Shown here: positions 54,465 through 64,000 of the stretch, one piece after another
How the letters are laid out: every line of letters begins with the position of its first letter
Numbering within the stretch: the first letter of the stretch is position 1
Assembly (NCBI GenBank): GCA_010645155.1
Contig: JAAGOF010000257.1
Location: forward strand, 429,463-493,462
Origin: Tigriopus japonicus
Taxonomy: Eukaryota; Arthropoda; Copepoda; Harpacticoida; Harpacticidae
Direction of reading: 5' to 3'
DNA: 64,000 nucleotides
Program-made: the position numbers and the translations under genes
The notes under the pieces: generated by a model
The model's database searches: none
Told to the model about the DNA's origin: nothing
Seen by the model: only the letters and a program-made list of their open reading frames with translations

Positions 54465-56560
54465 AGAAATAGCTATTCTCCAAGTCCTCAACTAAATATT
54501 TTGAGTCCTGACCGTTCCTTCCACAAACTAATTTTGTGTCATCAGCATATGAAGAAATACTGGCTTTTGTTCTAAACTTCTGGAGAGGAGCAATAAAGAG
54601 AATAAACAGGAGCGGACCTAAAATTGAACCTTGCGGAACACCTGACTTGACATCATACATGCCGCTAAAAGACCCTTCAACTTTAACTATATGCTTCCTT
54701 TCGCTCATAAAACTATCAATCCAAGTCAGGACCTTACCCTGGACCCCAAACTCTTTCAGTCGATCAAGCAAAAGACCATGATCTACCTTATCAAAGACCT
54801 TGGCAAAGTTAAGATTGACTACATCAACTGACTCGTGACTTTCGAGCCCTTCAATGATTTGCTCAATATGATCAACCAATTGGGTTACTGTATTAAAATG
54901 AGCTCGAAACCCATGCTGTCCAAAAGGAATTAAATCATGGACTTCCAAATAATCTGCAAGCATGGACTTCATAATCTTCTCAAAAACCTTTGTAACGCTG
55001 GAGGTCAGAGAAATGGGCCTATAATTACTAGGGAGTGACTTATCTCCGCCCTTAAAAATGGGAACGACATTAGCTACTTTTAGAGAAGAGGTAAAATTGC
55101 CCTGATCTAAGATGCAACGCATCAAGTAGGAAAAAACTGGGGCAAGAATCTGTGAACATTTTATCAGAAACTGATATGTCACACATCAGGTCCAGGAGAA
55201 CTTGAGAGCTTTAAGCTCTTGATGGCCTCAAAAGCATCTTGATCTGTGACTACCAGATCCTCCAATCGATTATCCTGACTATCAATGCCAGTCTCATCAA
55301 CAGCATTGCTACAGTCATGGCCTGATCTGACTACCCTTTTTGGAATTGAAAATACACTTGAGAACTGATCTCCAAGCATATTGGCCATAACCTCACTATC
55401 ATTGACGGTTTTACCGTCGACCTCAAAAGGTCCTACAGGATGCTTCATTTTTCTCTTTGTATTTGCAAACGAGAAAAACGCCTTTGGATTAGGCTTAACC
55501 TCCTGGATCACTCTACTTTCCTTTTCCATGTGACCAGAATCAATGGAGGCCCTAATCTTAGCTTGAACCACGTTCAATTTATTTTGGAGGCTAGCTACAA
55601 CTACTGGATTTGAAGTACGCCAAAGTCTATTCGAAAGCTGACAACTCCGTTTGAACAACTTCTTCCTAACCTTTGGAATTCTAGACAATGACCTACCTTT
55701 TGCCACTACTTCTGGAATACCACTGGACAAACAAACACGTCAAAAAGTGAAATAAGCTTATTTATACCTTCATCTATTGATGGTTCCTGCTTTAGAATGG
55801 AAATCAAGTCCATCTCGCCTAATCTTTCAACAATAATGGGCCAGTGTTCATCTTTGAACTTAAACTTGGCCACGCCCACCTTTTGAGCAGGTTTAACTCT
55901 AGAGCTCGCCGGCTTTTGAGGAATGGTCGGCCCTATCTCAAGAATGTGATGATCTGAAAGACTACATGAGGCAACATGGACATATTGGATCAGATCAGGG
56001 TCATTGGAAAAAACTGACTCCAGAACACTCTCTGCTCTGGTTGAAACACCAACGTGTTGAGAGAGATTATGCAAGATCGCAAACTCTTCCAATTTTTCGA
56101 AAGACGGCGATGCCGTTTTCGAAATGGGAATGTACCCATCCGGACTAACCTCCCACTCTACAATGCTTGCCGGAAAATTGAAGTCACCAACCACAAAGAG
56201 GCGAAAACAAACCTCTCGATGTAGCTCCTTTCGTGTAAATTCGATTGCCGAAAGAAATGAGGAAGAACTACAAGAAGGTGGCCGAACATTTTTTTACTAT
56301 TGTAAGATCAAGAGCCTTGATGTGACAAATCAAAACCTCTACTCCATTCGACATTTGAACATGACTAAGAAGTAAGTCTTTCCTGACATATAGACATAGT
56401 TCCCCATGTGCGAAAATGGGATTGTCAGGCCGTTCTCTATAACAACGAACTAGCCTAAAATGAGCTATCGCTACTTCTTCATCTAAAACTCCTGGGCGAA
56501 GCCAAGTCTCTGTGATAGAAATGAAGGAGACCTCTCTATCAATGGCTATCTCCTCCACTA
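54465..56560 (-). pseudogene. LINE ORF2: endonuclease and RT
   Basis: The endonuclease begins at 56558 (SFISITETWLRPGVLDEEVA), shifts near 56280, then continues with MVGDFNFPASIVEW and SLSDHHILEIGPTI (catalytic D-H). A shift near 55720 leads to the linker (VRKKLFKRSCQLSNRLWRTS) and the RT fingers (LKLSSSPGPD). A further shift near 55180 precedes the RT core: NYRPISLTSSVTKVFEKIMK, VDVVNLNFAKVFDKVDHGLL, SGVPQGSILGPLLFILF and ISSYADDTKLVCGRNGQ. In DFAKAFDKV the first catalytic aspartate has become N (NLNFAKVFD). APE-type endonuclease nicks target DNA and RT copies the RNA there. This copy is dead. Confidence 0.88.
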
Positions 56561-56750
56561 CTATGATCTTTGTGCTGTCTTTTTTTGGAAATCAGACAAT
56601 GCACGTTCAAATAAAGCCCCTTTATGGGCTTAAGGTCTTCTGATGGACCAAGTTTATCAGTTCTTGGACCCTCCTGTCTAACCTTAAAAAATCCTGCTTA
56701 CTAACAAAATTTTGCTCTACAGGAAGGGATTGTTGAGGAGGGGAAGGGGC
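56561..56750. other. LINE ORF1-ORF2 junction
   Basis: Between ORF1 and the endonuclease the minus strand has no long frame. It is probably the inter-ORF region plus the decayed ORF2 N-terminus. Confidence 0.5.
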
Positions 56751-56752
56751 GA

Positions 56753-57509
56753 CTACATTGGAGTAGGACCTAGATTGCCCATAGAAAAAAGTGGGAGGAG
56801 GAACCGGGTTATGGATGTTGGGGAGAAGGGTAGAAATAGGAATAGGTTTTGAGGTGAGGGAAGGGAAGGGAAGTGGGACAAGGAGTTGGGAGGAGGAGAA
56901 GGACGAGGAGGGGGGAGGCTGAAAGGATGAAATGTTCGGGGAATTGGTTGGGGATTGGAGGCTAACCTATATCCATAACTAGGAGATCCAGATTTTGTTG
57001 GTCTCGGTTTCCTCTGAGTGCCTCGTACATGGACCTGTTTACACTCCGCATAGAAACATGTCCCACTACTCATTGACCAACGACACATGTACGGGTGGAA
57101 GAAGGGGCACTCGACCTTTGAGCACCCTTTCTTGTTGTATTTCAGGAGCCCAAACTTCAACAATTTTTGACACCACTGTGGGTGCTGCAAAAGCGCTACA
57201 GCCTTTTCTATCAGGACTACAAGGCTGCCTTTTGTGGTCAGGACAAACTTCCTTACATGCTCGAGCTTCCTGAACAATTGTTGGTTGAGCTACTTCAACC
57301 AACTCGACCTCAGTTACCTCCGTTTCCGTGGAGTTGTCTACAATTGGGCTCGCTTTTGAGTCAACGAGCTTTCTGGTCTGACTAACCCAAGCAACCAGAG
57401 CCTCAACTATGAAAGCCTTCTTTACAACAGAGGGGTCCTTCCCTTCTAAGGCTAAATGCAGACATTTCTTAGCCTCATCGCTAACCTGACTCAAGATAGC
57501 CTCCATCAT
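56753..57509 (-). pseudogene. LINE ORF1 with CCCH-type zinc fingers
   Basis: ATG at about 57509 opens MMEAILSQVSDEAKKCLHLA. Between about 57280 and 57150 the frame shifts into one carrying QKLLKFGLLKYNKKGC, then CSKVECPFFH and CRWSMSSGTC followed by FYAECKQVH (about 57124-57029). The second finger is C-X8-C-X4-C-X3-H; the first lacks its leading cysteine at the usual spacing. A very proline-rich tail follows (LPPPRPSPPPNSLSHF). ORF1 proteins bind the LINE RNA. CCCH fingers in place of CCHC knuckles are less usual and are described in some CR1/jockey-group elements. Confidence 0.7.
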
Positions 57510-57530
57510 GTAAATGGAAGAACTAATAAG

Positions 57531-57840
57531 AAAAATGGAAAACTTACAACCTAGTCTAACAAAAGTAATGAGAGAAGTAGGGAGTGTGAAGAAAGATTAA
57601 CAGGAAACAACAACTAGGTGAAGAAGCTGACCAGACTGACCTAGCCCAAGAGAGAGAGCCAACCAAACAATTTCACACCTAACTGTGAGAAGACTGGTCA
57701 CCACCTAATGGAATAGTACCCTTTCTGGCCAACAGGAAAGAAGAAAAAACAAGAGTTTCGACTAACCTAGCTCAAGAGAGAGTGTCAGACAACCAATCTC
57801 ACACCTAACTGAAAAGAGATAAGACAAAGGATAACATACA
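57531..57840 (-). repeat. LINE 5' UTR with a 125-bp tandem repeat
   Basis: 57628-57695 and 57753-57815 share blocks such as gacctagcccaagagagaga and tcacacctaactg, spaced 125 bp apart. Tandem monomers are common in LINE 5' UTRs, where they act as promoters in some families. Confidence 0.6.
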
Positions 57841-58276
57841 ATGAAGAACAAATCCTCAAATATGGAAGAAAGATAATGGATGAGAGCGACAAAAGAATGA
57901 TTAAGATCGCTAATCAAGGCAAATTAATTTGCAAGTAGAACTAAAAATGTAATTATGAAAAGGACATTAAAAACGACAAAATAGAACTTAGGAAATAAAG
58001 GAAAACTGAAAAAAGACACAAAAAGAAAAGATAGTAGGAAAAATAAAAATAAACTGAAAATAGATGAAAAATACGAAAAGAGTACGACCAAAAATGTTAA
58101 ATTTAGAAATAAATTGTAGTAAGAGAAAGAAGAGAAAGGCTAATAAATATGTAAAAATGGCTTACCTTGGATCCAAACGACCACAACACAACACAGCACT
58201 TAGTCTAAACCGGCCCGTAATTCATGAGCAACGCAAAAGACGTGTGCTCACGACGACAGACAAGAAGAGACTGATG
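57841..58276. other. Non-coding, A-rich
   Basis: A-rich (aaaagaaaag, aaaacgac) on the plus strand. The 103-residue Lys/Arg-rich frame at 58064-58375 reflects this composition and shows no domain. Confidence 0.5.
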
Positions 58277-58645
58277 AAGGATTTCTCCCGACAGCTTCAA
58301 TCCGACCCCCACCAGGATTCGAAACTACGCCGTCTGGGGAAGCACTTACACTCGGCACTTTTAAGAACGCGCTAGTACGCGTGGCCACTCTGGCTTCCTT
58401 AAAAAGGATTTCTCCCGACAGCTTCAATCCGACCCCCGACAGCTTCAATCCGACCCCCGCCAGCGTCAATCCGACCCCCGACAGCTTCAATCCGACCCCC
58501 GGCAGCTTCAATCCGACACCCGACAGCTTCAATCCGACCCCCGACAGCTTCAATCCGACCCCCGACGGCTTCAATCCGACCCCCGACAGCTTTAATCCGA
58601 CCTCCGACAGCTTTAATCCGACCTCCGACAGCTTCAATCCGAAGG
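58277..58645. repeat. 21-bp minisatellite (cgacagcttcaatccgaccc)
   Basis: A single unit at about 58280-58310 is followed, after about 100 bp of unrelated sequence, by about eleven tandem units at 58404-58645. The leader aaggatttctcc precedes both blocks, so the second looks like an expansion of the first. The 21-bp unit keeps the frame open as (PTPDSFN)n and on the other strand as (GVGLKLS)n and (GGRIEAV)n; I do not call a protein. Confidence 0.9.
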
Positions 58646-58974
58646 GAAGTCACCACGTCAAAAACTGGAAACACTAAAACCAGGTGGCGTCCTGGTGCCG
58701 ACTTGAGGAACTGTCCACCTCTCTATTGTCACATACGAAAAAACTGCGCCATCTATTGAGGCAAATTGAAAATTGTATTGTTTAGATCAGTTACATGTCA
58801 AGTTTACCCCCCAAAACGGCCATTTGCATCAATTTCACGAGAAACAAAGTTGGAAAATCGGTGCACACAGACAAAAATACCAAAAAATGGCCTTGTCAAA
58901 AAAATATTTCTTAAATATCCGGCTTTTCCTAATATTTTGGGCTTTTCAAAAAAAAATATATATTGGATATTTTG
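58646..58974. other. Non-coding spacer
   Basis: No gene is seen. AT-rich with an A-run and tatata just before the SINE. Confidence 0.4.
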
Positions 58975-59390
58975 AGTGAGGCATGGCGTAGTGCGTACTG
59001 CGTCGGGTTGTCGTGCGGAAGGCTGGGGTTCGATCCCGGCTGACTGCCACTCTCCAAACTCAACTCTTCAGAGTCAAAATTTAGCATTTGAACCGTCTTT
59101 CAATGCAAAAATCAAATCTACAAACTCAACTCTTCGGAGTCAAAATTTAGCATTTGAACCGTCTTTCAATGCAAAAATCAAATCTACAAACTCAACTCTT
59201 CGGAGTCAAAATTTAGCATTTGAACCGTCTTTCAATGCAAAAACTAGGCAAGCCCCGGTTCGATCCCGGGCTTGCCGAGTCCTAGTGGCCTGTGGTATTA
59301 AGTTACATGCAATAGTCACGGCCCTTGACGGCTTAAATGGGCGAACCTGGGGTCTTTCCCGAGGGTGAGGTAAAAATTAATGCTTGTTGG
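58975..59390 (+). mobile_element. tRNA-derived SINE(s) with an internal triplication
   Basis: A tRNA-like head (GAGGCATGGCGTAGTGCGTA ... GGTTCGATCCCGGCTG) is followed by three 66-bp units (59053-59245). A second partial head follows (GGCAAGC...GGTTCGATCCCGGGC at 59247-59277), then a body shared with 49662-49745. Looks like two related SINEs fused or a composite. Confidence 0.75.
59053..59245. repeat. 66-bp direct repeat, three copies
   Basis: Units starting actcaactcttcggagtcaa at 59058, 59124 and 59190 are nearly identical. A single diverged unit is present in the SINE at 29155-29280. Confidence 0.92.
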
Positions 59391-60143
59391 CTTGTCCAAG
59401 TGGAGCGGCAATATCCCCATATGGCGGACAGCCTCTATCAGATCACAGCTGTGAAGCTGCGTTCTGACTCCACCACAAACAAACAAACAAACATGTTCCA
59501 AGTCTGAAGTGTGACACGTTTGTAGCTCAAATGCGATGTGACTCACATAAGTGCCCTTAAAATGCGACAAAACAGGTGTCGTGTAATTGCAGCAATAATA
59601 GGCCATAGACATAACATAGGCACCGCACTTTGGACTTACCACTTGATCCAGGGTTGTCAACTGGCGATTTCTATCGCCAGATTTCACGAATCTGGCGATT
59701 TTGAAACGTGTATGGCGATATCAGCTGATCTGGCGATATCAGCTGATCTGGCGATAAATCTGGCGATTTTAGTATTTCTGGCGATAAATTTGGCGAAATG
59801 AGCAAATTTGGCGAAAAATTAGGCGAAATCGGGGAAACTTGGCGAAAATGTTTTTGCTAAATCGTCCATATTTGGCGGTAACTCAAGCAAATTTTGATTC
59901 TTTCTTTATGATTTTGACTCTCATTCTGACTAAAAACCAAGGAGTAAATATTTTAGATGACAATTACAAAAGGGGGGAGCTTTGACCAAAGTATTGTTTC
60001 TTGATTTGATTGTGATTTTATCAAGAACAAGAAAATTTTCAAAAAAATAATAATAATAAAAAGAGACGTGTGTTATGATATTTTAAGCCCACGATTCAAA
60101 TTTGAATATCCCGCCCCCACTTCTTGAATTTCTGGCAACCCTG
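59391..60143. repeat. tggcgat-rich tract inside a possible hAT relic
   Basis: 59660-59870 is rich in irregular copies of ctggcgat/ttggcgaaa. It lies between cagggttgtca (59649) and the inverse ctggcaaccctg (60132-60143), a pair resembling hAT ends. I found no convincing 8-bp duplication. 59391-59648 has no feature. Confidence 0.4.
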
Positions 60144-61300
60144 CTTTGTATTGGTTTATGCAAGGACATGGACAAATGTCGCAGCTTTTTGTACTTATGA
60201 CTATCCTTGGTCACAGCTACTAAGGCACGCTGCCAATTCAGCCCATTGACTTCTATTAACACTAGACCGAGTGTAAGCCTAAAAATGTGTCTCCGGTCGC
60301 CAACTGTTGAGCGGACAAAAGTGCGGGAACATTTGAAATGAGTGACCAGGCAAATGACAATTATGAAATTGATGAATCAAAGATGGAATTGAATAATGGT
60401 TTTGGGTAATTTTTTGCTATTGCTAGTGGTCACTTTCTCGGAAGAACCGAAGACGTCACTAGGTGACCATGCCTTGGATTTGAATACTTCAACGTGGAAC
60501 TTTTTTGCCAATACTTTATATAAGTCATTGGTAGGAAGAAAATAAATTTTCAGCTTTTGCGTTATCTAGGGTTAATTCAATGCATATATGGACAAAAACT
60601 AACTTGTGGCTTCAAGAACGAGTTAAAAGAAGTTGGTCTTGATTCACATGTTTGGTCGCACTAACTGTCCACTCAGCAGTTGTGATGGCGACATTTTCCT
60701 CATAAATTCAACGCATTCCGCCCCGCTTGCCAAATCAGCCAGACTAAAGCTTGCACGCTATCTAGTGATTATAATTGATCTAAGGTTGTGTTGGAAACAG
60801 TTGGAAAGCAGATGAGCAACTTCCTCCTTTTCTTGAGCGTGATCAAACTTGAACTCGAAGATCGAAAAAAGTGCTTTTGATTAAGGGGAGAAGAAATACA
60901 AATATCCTTCGAAATATGTTTAAAGCAAGTTTTCAGTGGCAGTTTTAGTTATTGCCAAGTTTTAAAGTTGAAATTTGACCAACAAGATCCAGACAATGAA
61001 TACCATTTCTTATTTGAGCATATTTTAAGCCCACTTGATATGATACTTGGGTGACCAAGACTAGTCAACAAAGCTTCGACCTCAATCCATTATTTTTCGA
61101 AATCCTTGGTTTATGGTAGTAAAAACGTTTGGTGTGGTCATCCACAATTTTTCACAATCAATATAGATTCACTACAAAATATCAACCTTTCCGGTGTTTG
61201 TTTTGAGCTAATGTCGACCCGCCGACCAGCTAATTGCGTCTAGCTAAGGTTTGGAGGGGATTGTGGATATCACATATAGATAACCTCGGATAGGTCGTCA
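60144..61300. other. Non-coding, unassigned
   Basis: No gene, RNA or repeat was recognised. Short frames only. Confidence 0.4.
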
Positions 61301-61740
61301 CAACGTGGATGCCGCTTTACTCCGAGCCGAGGCTAGTGGGCGTCTTCCACCAGCTCGTGAATCCGGGTCGGGTCATTCTCTTCCAAGAGTCGATGTAAAG
61401 AAGCCTCCATTACTTCAGGACGACACTGATCATAAGACGTTTGTCGCAACCTTGATGTCTGTGAAGCTATCGGAGGAATACGGTCGGAGGAATACGGAGG
61501 AGGTCGATTCTACATCTATGGTTAGCTAGGTTATCTATTCACCCAACCTATCTATGCCTTACGATCAATAAAAGCTACCTCTTCCGGCGAGTCAGTCGAG
61601 TAGAGACTACCAAACCACAAACACGTTGTAAGTTCATTCCTATTTCAATAGGTTAGAATACTTAGACATTTATTATCCAAAGGTACTATCATCCATAAGC
61701 TAGATTAGGTACAAGTCAGCACAGCGAGAGGAGACTCTTA
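61301..61740 (+). other. Possible 3' end of an unidentified retroelement or transcript
   Basis: A 74-residue plus-strand frame (61305-61529), more GC-rich than its surroundings, has a duplicated block (tcggaggaatacgg twice at about 61470-61498). It is followed at about 61571 by AATAAA in a pyrimidine/purine-mixed block. No domain. Could be the pol tail and LTR of another element, but no partner LTR is in the window. Confidence 0.3.
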
Positions 61741-61809
61741 GCATTTGGAAATCCACTTTGAACCACTTTCTTGATAGGTTGGACATTTGTCAGCATGAAC
61801 TTTGAGGTC

Positions 61810-63812
61810 TTAGAGCAATGGATCAATGGGTTCTATAGACGTAGCATACCGGATCATGGCAGGCGTGCATGCATGCGTGATCGATCCATCGAAATTAATT
61901 TCATCATCGGCTACATCACGTCCATCTGGCCGACTCTCGGGATGACGAGACAAGGCATCAGCGGCCTCGTTCTGCTTTCCCGCCATCCACTTCACAGTGA
62001 AATTGTAGCCCAATTATTTCGTGCGGATTCTTTGAAGTCGTGGGTTTTCAATTTCATCAAGTCTGTGGCTGTTGCAGATTGCCACTAACGGATTGTGATC
62101 CGTTATGACGAAAAAATGATCCAACCCCAGCAAGAAAATCCGGCACTTCTCAACACCGAATTGAATTCCCAGGAGCTCCAGCTCTATAACAGCATAACGG
62201 GCTTCTGCTTATTTTAATATCCTGGATCCTCCCTGGACGGTACGCCAAATGCCATCCTGGTCTTCTTGTTGCAAAAGAAACCGAGACCGGTGCGAGATGC
62301 GTCTGTGATTAATCTGGTTGGTTTGCTCACATGATAAAACGACAAACGCACAGTTTCGGCCAACTTAAGTTTCGCAGTATTAAATGCTTCATCATGGGCT
62401 TTGTCCCAATGCCACGCGTTTTGAGTTTGAAGAAGACCTCTTAAAGGCTCGAGGGCTTGACACACATCTTTGTTGAACGCACTAACTTGATTGGCAAGGC
62501 CAAAAAATGATCTCACGTCCGATATGCCGGATGGAGTCGGGAATTTGGTCAAGGCTTCAGTAATCTCGGAGGAGATAGAATAGCCTTTGGATGAGATTGA
62601 AAACCCCGCAAATTTGACTTCAGGCTTCCCCAATTGGACTTTGGGTAAGCTTAACGAGATTCTGTGAATTCTGCATCGATTTAAGAAGGCATCCAGATCT
62701 CGAGAATGATCACTCTCGTTCTTCGAAAATAACGTGATGTCGTCCACAATTTTTCGAACAAAATCCAGACCTTCAAATGCCTCGGACATGCGACGATTGT
62801 AGTGTTCAGAAATCGAGTTTAGGCCGTAGGGGGCACGAAGAAACTTGAAACGGCCAAACGGGGTGATGAAGGTAGTCAAATCTTGACTCTCCTCGTCCAA
62901 TTCACATTGGTGATATCCCTTTAGTGCATCAAACACTGAAAACACTAATGAACCGTCTGGAATGTCCGCCACCGCCTCGAGGGGCGTGTTGCTCCAATAC
63001 AGCTCGCGTTTGACCCACATGTTCAACTTGGTGAAGTCGACGCACATCCTGATGTCGTTGGTTCCTCGTTTAGGCACGACAACAATGGGTTGGCACCAAT
63101 CTGTTGGCTTCGTTTGAGGTGCAATCAAACCATTTTCCGAATAGAGCTCCAGTTCAGCCTTGAGTTCAGGAAGGAGTGGAAGGGCCACAGTCCTAGGGTG
63201 AATAACGGCAAACGGTACTGCTCCAGGTTTAAGATGAATCGCATACTTCTCACCTTTCATTGCTTTGACTTTCCCCTCAAAGACTTCCGAATATTTGTCC
63301 AATATGTGTCCAAACGTCTTCAGACTCAAGGCTGATACTTGGTGCTCCTGAAGCTCTGATGAGACGGATGGTTCGATAGGCAACTTTGGTTCAATATGAG
63401 GTTCCACCGCGGCCAACTTGTTGGTAAGAACTTTTGATCCCTTTGACGAGATCGGAATATCCACACTCTCGGCTTGCTGGCTTTGGTCACCAATCGATGT
63501 AGTCATCGAGCACAGACTTTTCCCAGATAAGGGAAAATTGGGGGATAACAGTCCCAACTCCTTTGATGCAAACCATGACAAATTGAAGTGCTTAACATCT
63601 CGGAAAATGAAAACCATCACTTCGACTCTCTCCAATTCGTTAAATTGGACGGTGACTGGAATACATCCTATGGCCTTAATCATCTGACCGTTGAAGACCT
63701 CGGCCTTCAAATCTGATTCAATCAGATTGTGATCATCTTCCCCCAAAGCACTTAAGAAGTTTAAACCTGCCCCAGAGAATTCGGCTCCTGTATCTGGCAA
63801 TGCTTGAATCAT
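61810..63812 (-). pseudogene. Gypsy pol: protease, RT, RNase H
   Basis: The minus-strand frame 63812-62214 (532 residues) reads without a stop: protease (ALPDTGAEFSGAGLN), RT (MCVDFTKLNMWVKREL, SVFDALKGYHQCELDEESQD, active site RKIVDDITLF), then the thumb and connection (SISSEITEALTKFPTPSG) and the RNase H start (LITDASRTGLGFF). Stops then appear (near 62212 and 62015), but RNase H remains readable (AVIELELLGIQFGVEKC, FFVITDHNPLVAI, AADALSRHPES). It ends near 61760 where integrase should start. Confidence 0.85.
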
Positions 63813-64000
63813 GGCTTGTCCTTTCGTTTTTGATCCGATAGGTCAAACTTCTTGATCAACCCCTTCGTAGGTGTGCTGAATTCGGAGAGCATCAGATTCA
63901 CTTTCATCTGTGGTGATGCCGATTCCAATCCAGTGACTCGGAGATATCGCTCCCAATCGTCCTCCCATACTTCATATTCAAATATCGTAGAAGTCTCGAC
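63813..64000 (-). pseudogene. Gag N-terminal remnant of the same element
   Basis: The minus strand encodes about 50 residues of gypsy Gag-like sequence (YLRVTGLESASPQMKVNLML). It joins the protease frame without capsid or zinc knuckles, which points to an internal deletion. The rest lies outside the window. Confidence 0.5.

Larger units (their letters stand above)
54440..57530 (-). mobile_element. CR1/jockey-like LINE with ORF1 and ORF2, 3'-incomplete
   Basis: On the minus strand: a 5' UTR (to about 57840), ORF1 with CCCH fingers, ORF2 endonuclease and RT. Sequence homology stops soon after the YADD region (about 54465), so the C-terminal third of ORF2 is missing here. That part exists separately at 45783-46525. 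Confidence 0.85.
61755..64000 (-). mobile_element. Ty3/gypsy element, minus strand, runs off the window
   Basis: A pol frame with VDD-type RT (same group as 15765-21279) occupies most of it. Gag-like sequence (encoding EYEVWEDDWERYLRV-like text) fills 63850-64000 and is joined almost directly to protease. Integrase and 3' LTR are absent at the left end. LTRs were not found. Confidence 0.75.

Noticed and set aside
59053..59245. CRISPR-like array
   Set aside because: Three direct 66-bp repeats without spacers, in a eukaryotic SINE; a tandem duplication.
59649..60143. Firm call of a hAT element
   Set aside because: The ends cagggttgtca and ctggcaaccctg look hAT-like, but the flanking 8 bases do not match convincingly.

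Overview
This is eukaryotic nuclear DNA, almost certainly from an arthropod; a crustacean such as a copepod fits, but the species cannot be read from the window. The evidence is a spliced invertebrate TRPV (Nanchung-type) ion-channel gene with GT-AG introns, tRNA-derived SINEs, hAT-like DNA transposons, and many LINE, Ty3/gypsy and Ty1/copia elements. There are no operons, prokaryotic genes or CRISPR arrays. Most of the window is transposable-element sequence.

Layout. 0.78-2.26 kb: a CR1/jockey-like LINE whose 5' half is inverted relative to its 3' half. 3.12-11.01 kb: a minus-strand copia element with about 90-bp LTRs and no integrase, split by a plus-strand Ty3/gypsy element (4104-8851). 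Removing the insert and one 5-bp duplication restores the copia frame. 11.0-11.4 kb: a LINE 3' fragment. 11.6-28.3 kb: a four-level nest. A second LINE is split by a minus-strand gypsy element (12431-24836). That element contains a truncated CsRn1-type element (15262-23672). The CsRn1 copy is itself split by a young Ty3/gypsy element (15765-21279, one mismatch between LTRs) and by a 1,136-bp palindromic DNA element (21688-22823). Four of these insertions (including the one in copia) are bounded by target-site duplications whose removal rejoins an interrupted reading frame.

28.8-43.4 kb: five exons of the TRPV gene, covering ankyrin-repeat sequence, in phase across four introns. Intron 2 is 55 bp. 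Introns 3 and 4 are swollen by a SINE fragment (in intron 1), a 25-bp minisatellite, an antisense short-LTR gypsy element (31479-35133), hairpin MITEs and a 2-kb TIR candidate. The remaining channel exons were not found. 44.3-50 kb: two inverted copies of one hAT-like element, a LINE 3' fragment, a 13-bp satellite, a long inverted repeat and a SINE. 50.1-54.4 kb: a complete CsRn1-type LTR element with nearly identical 206-bp LTRs but a broken pol. 54.4-57.8 kb: a minus-strand CR1/jockey-like LINE with ORF1 (CCCH fingers) and ORF2. 58.3-60.1 kb: a 21-bp minisatellite, a SINE with a 66-bp triplication, and a possible hAT relic. 61.8-64 kb: a minus-strand gypsy element running off the window.

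The most unusual content is the young gypsy element at 15765-21279. It carries a small third ORF with an N-myristoylation-type start and one predicted membrane span, and one in-frame TGA just ahead of its nucleocapsid region. Also unusual is the 3' end of the gypsy insert in copia, which is a 53-bp inverted copy of its own RT region sitting where an LTR should be.
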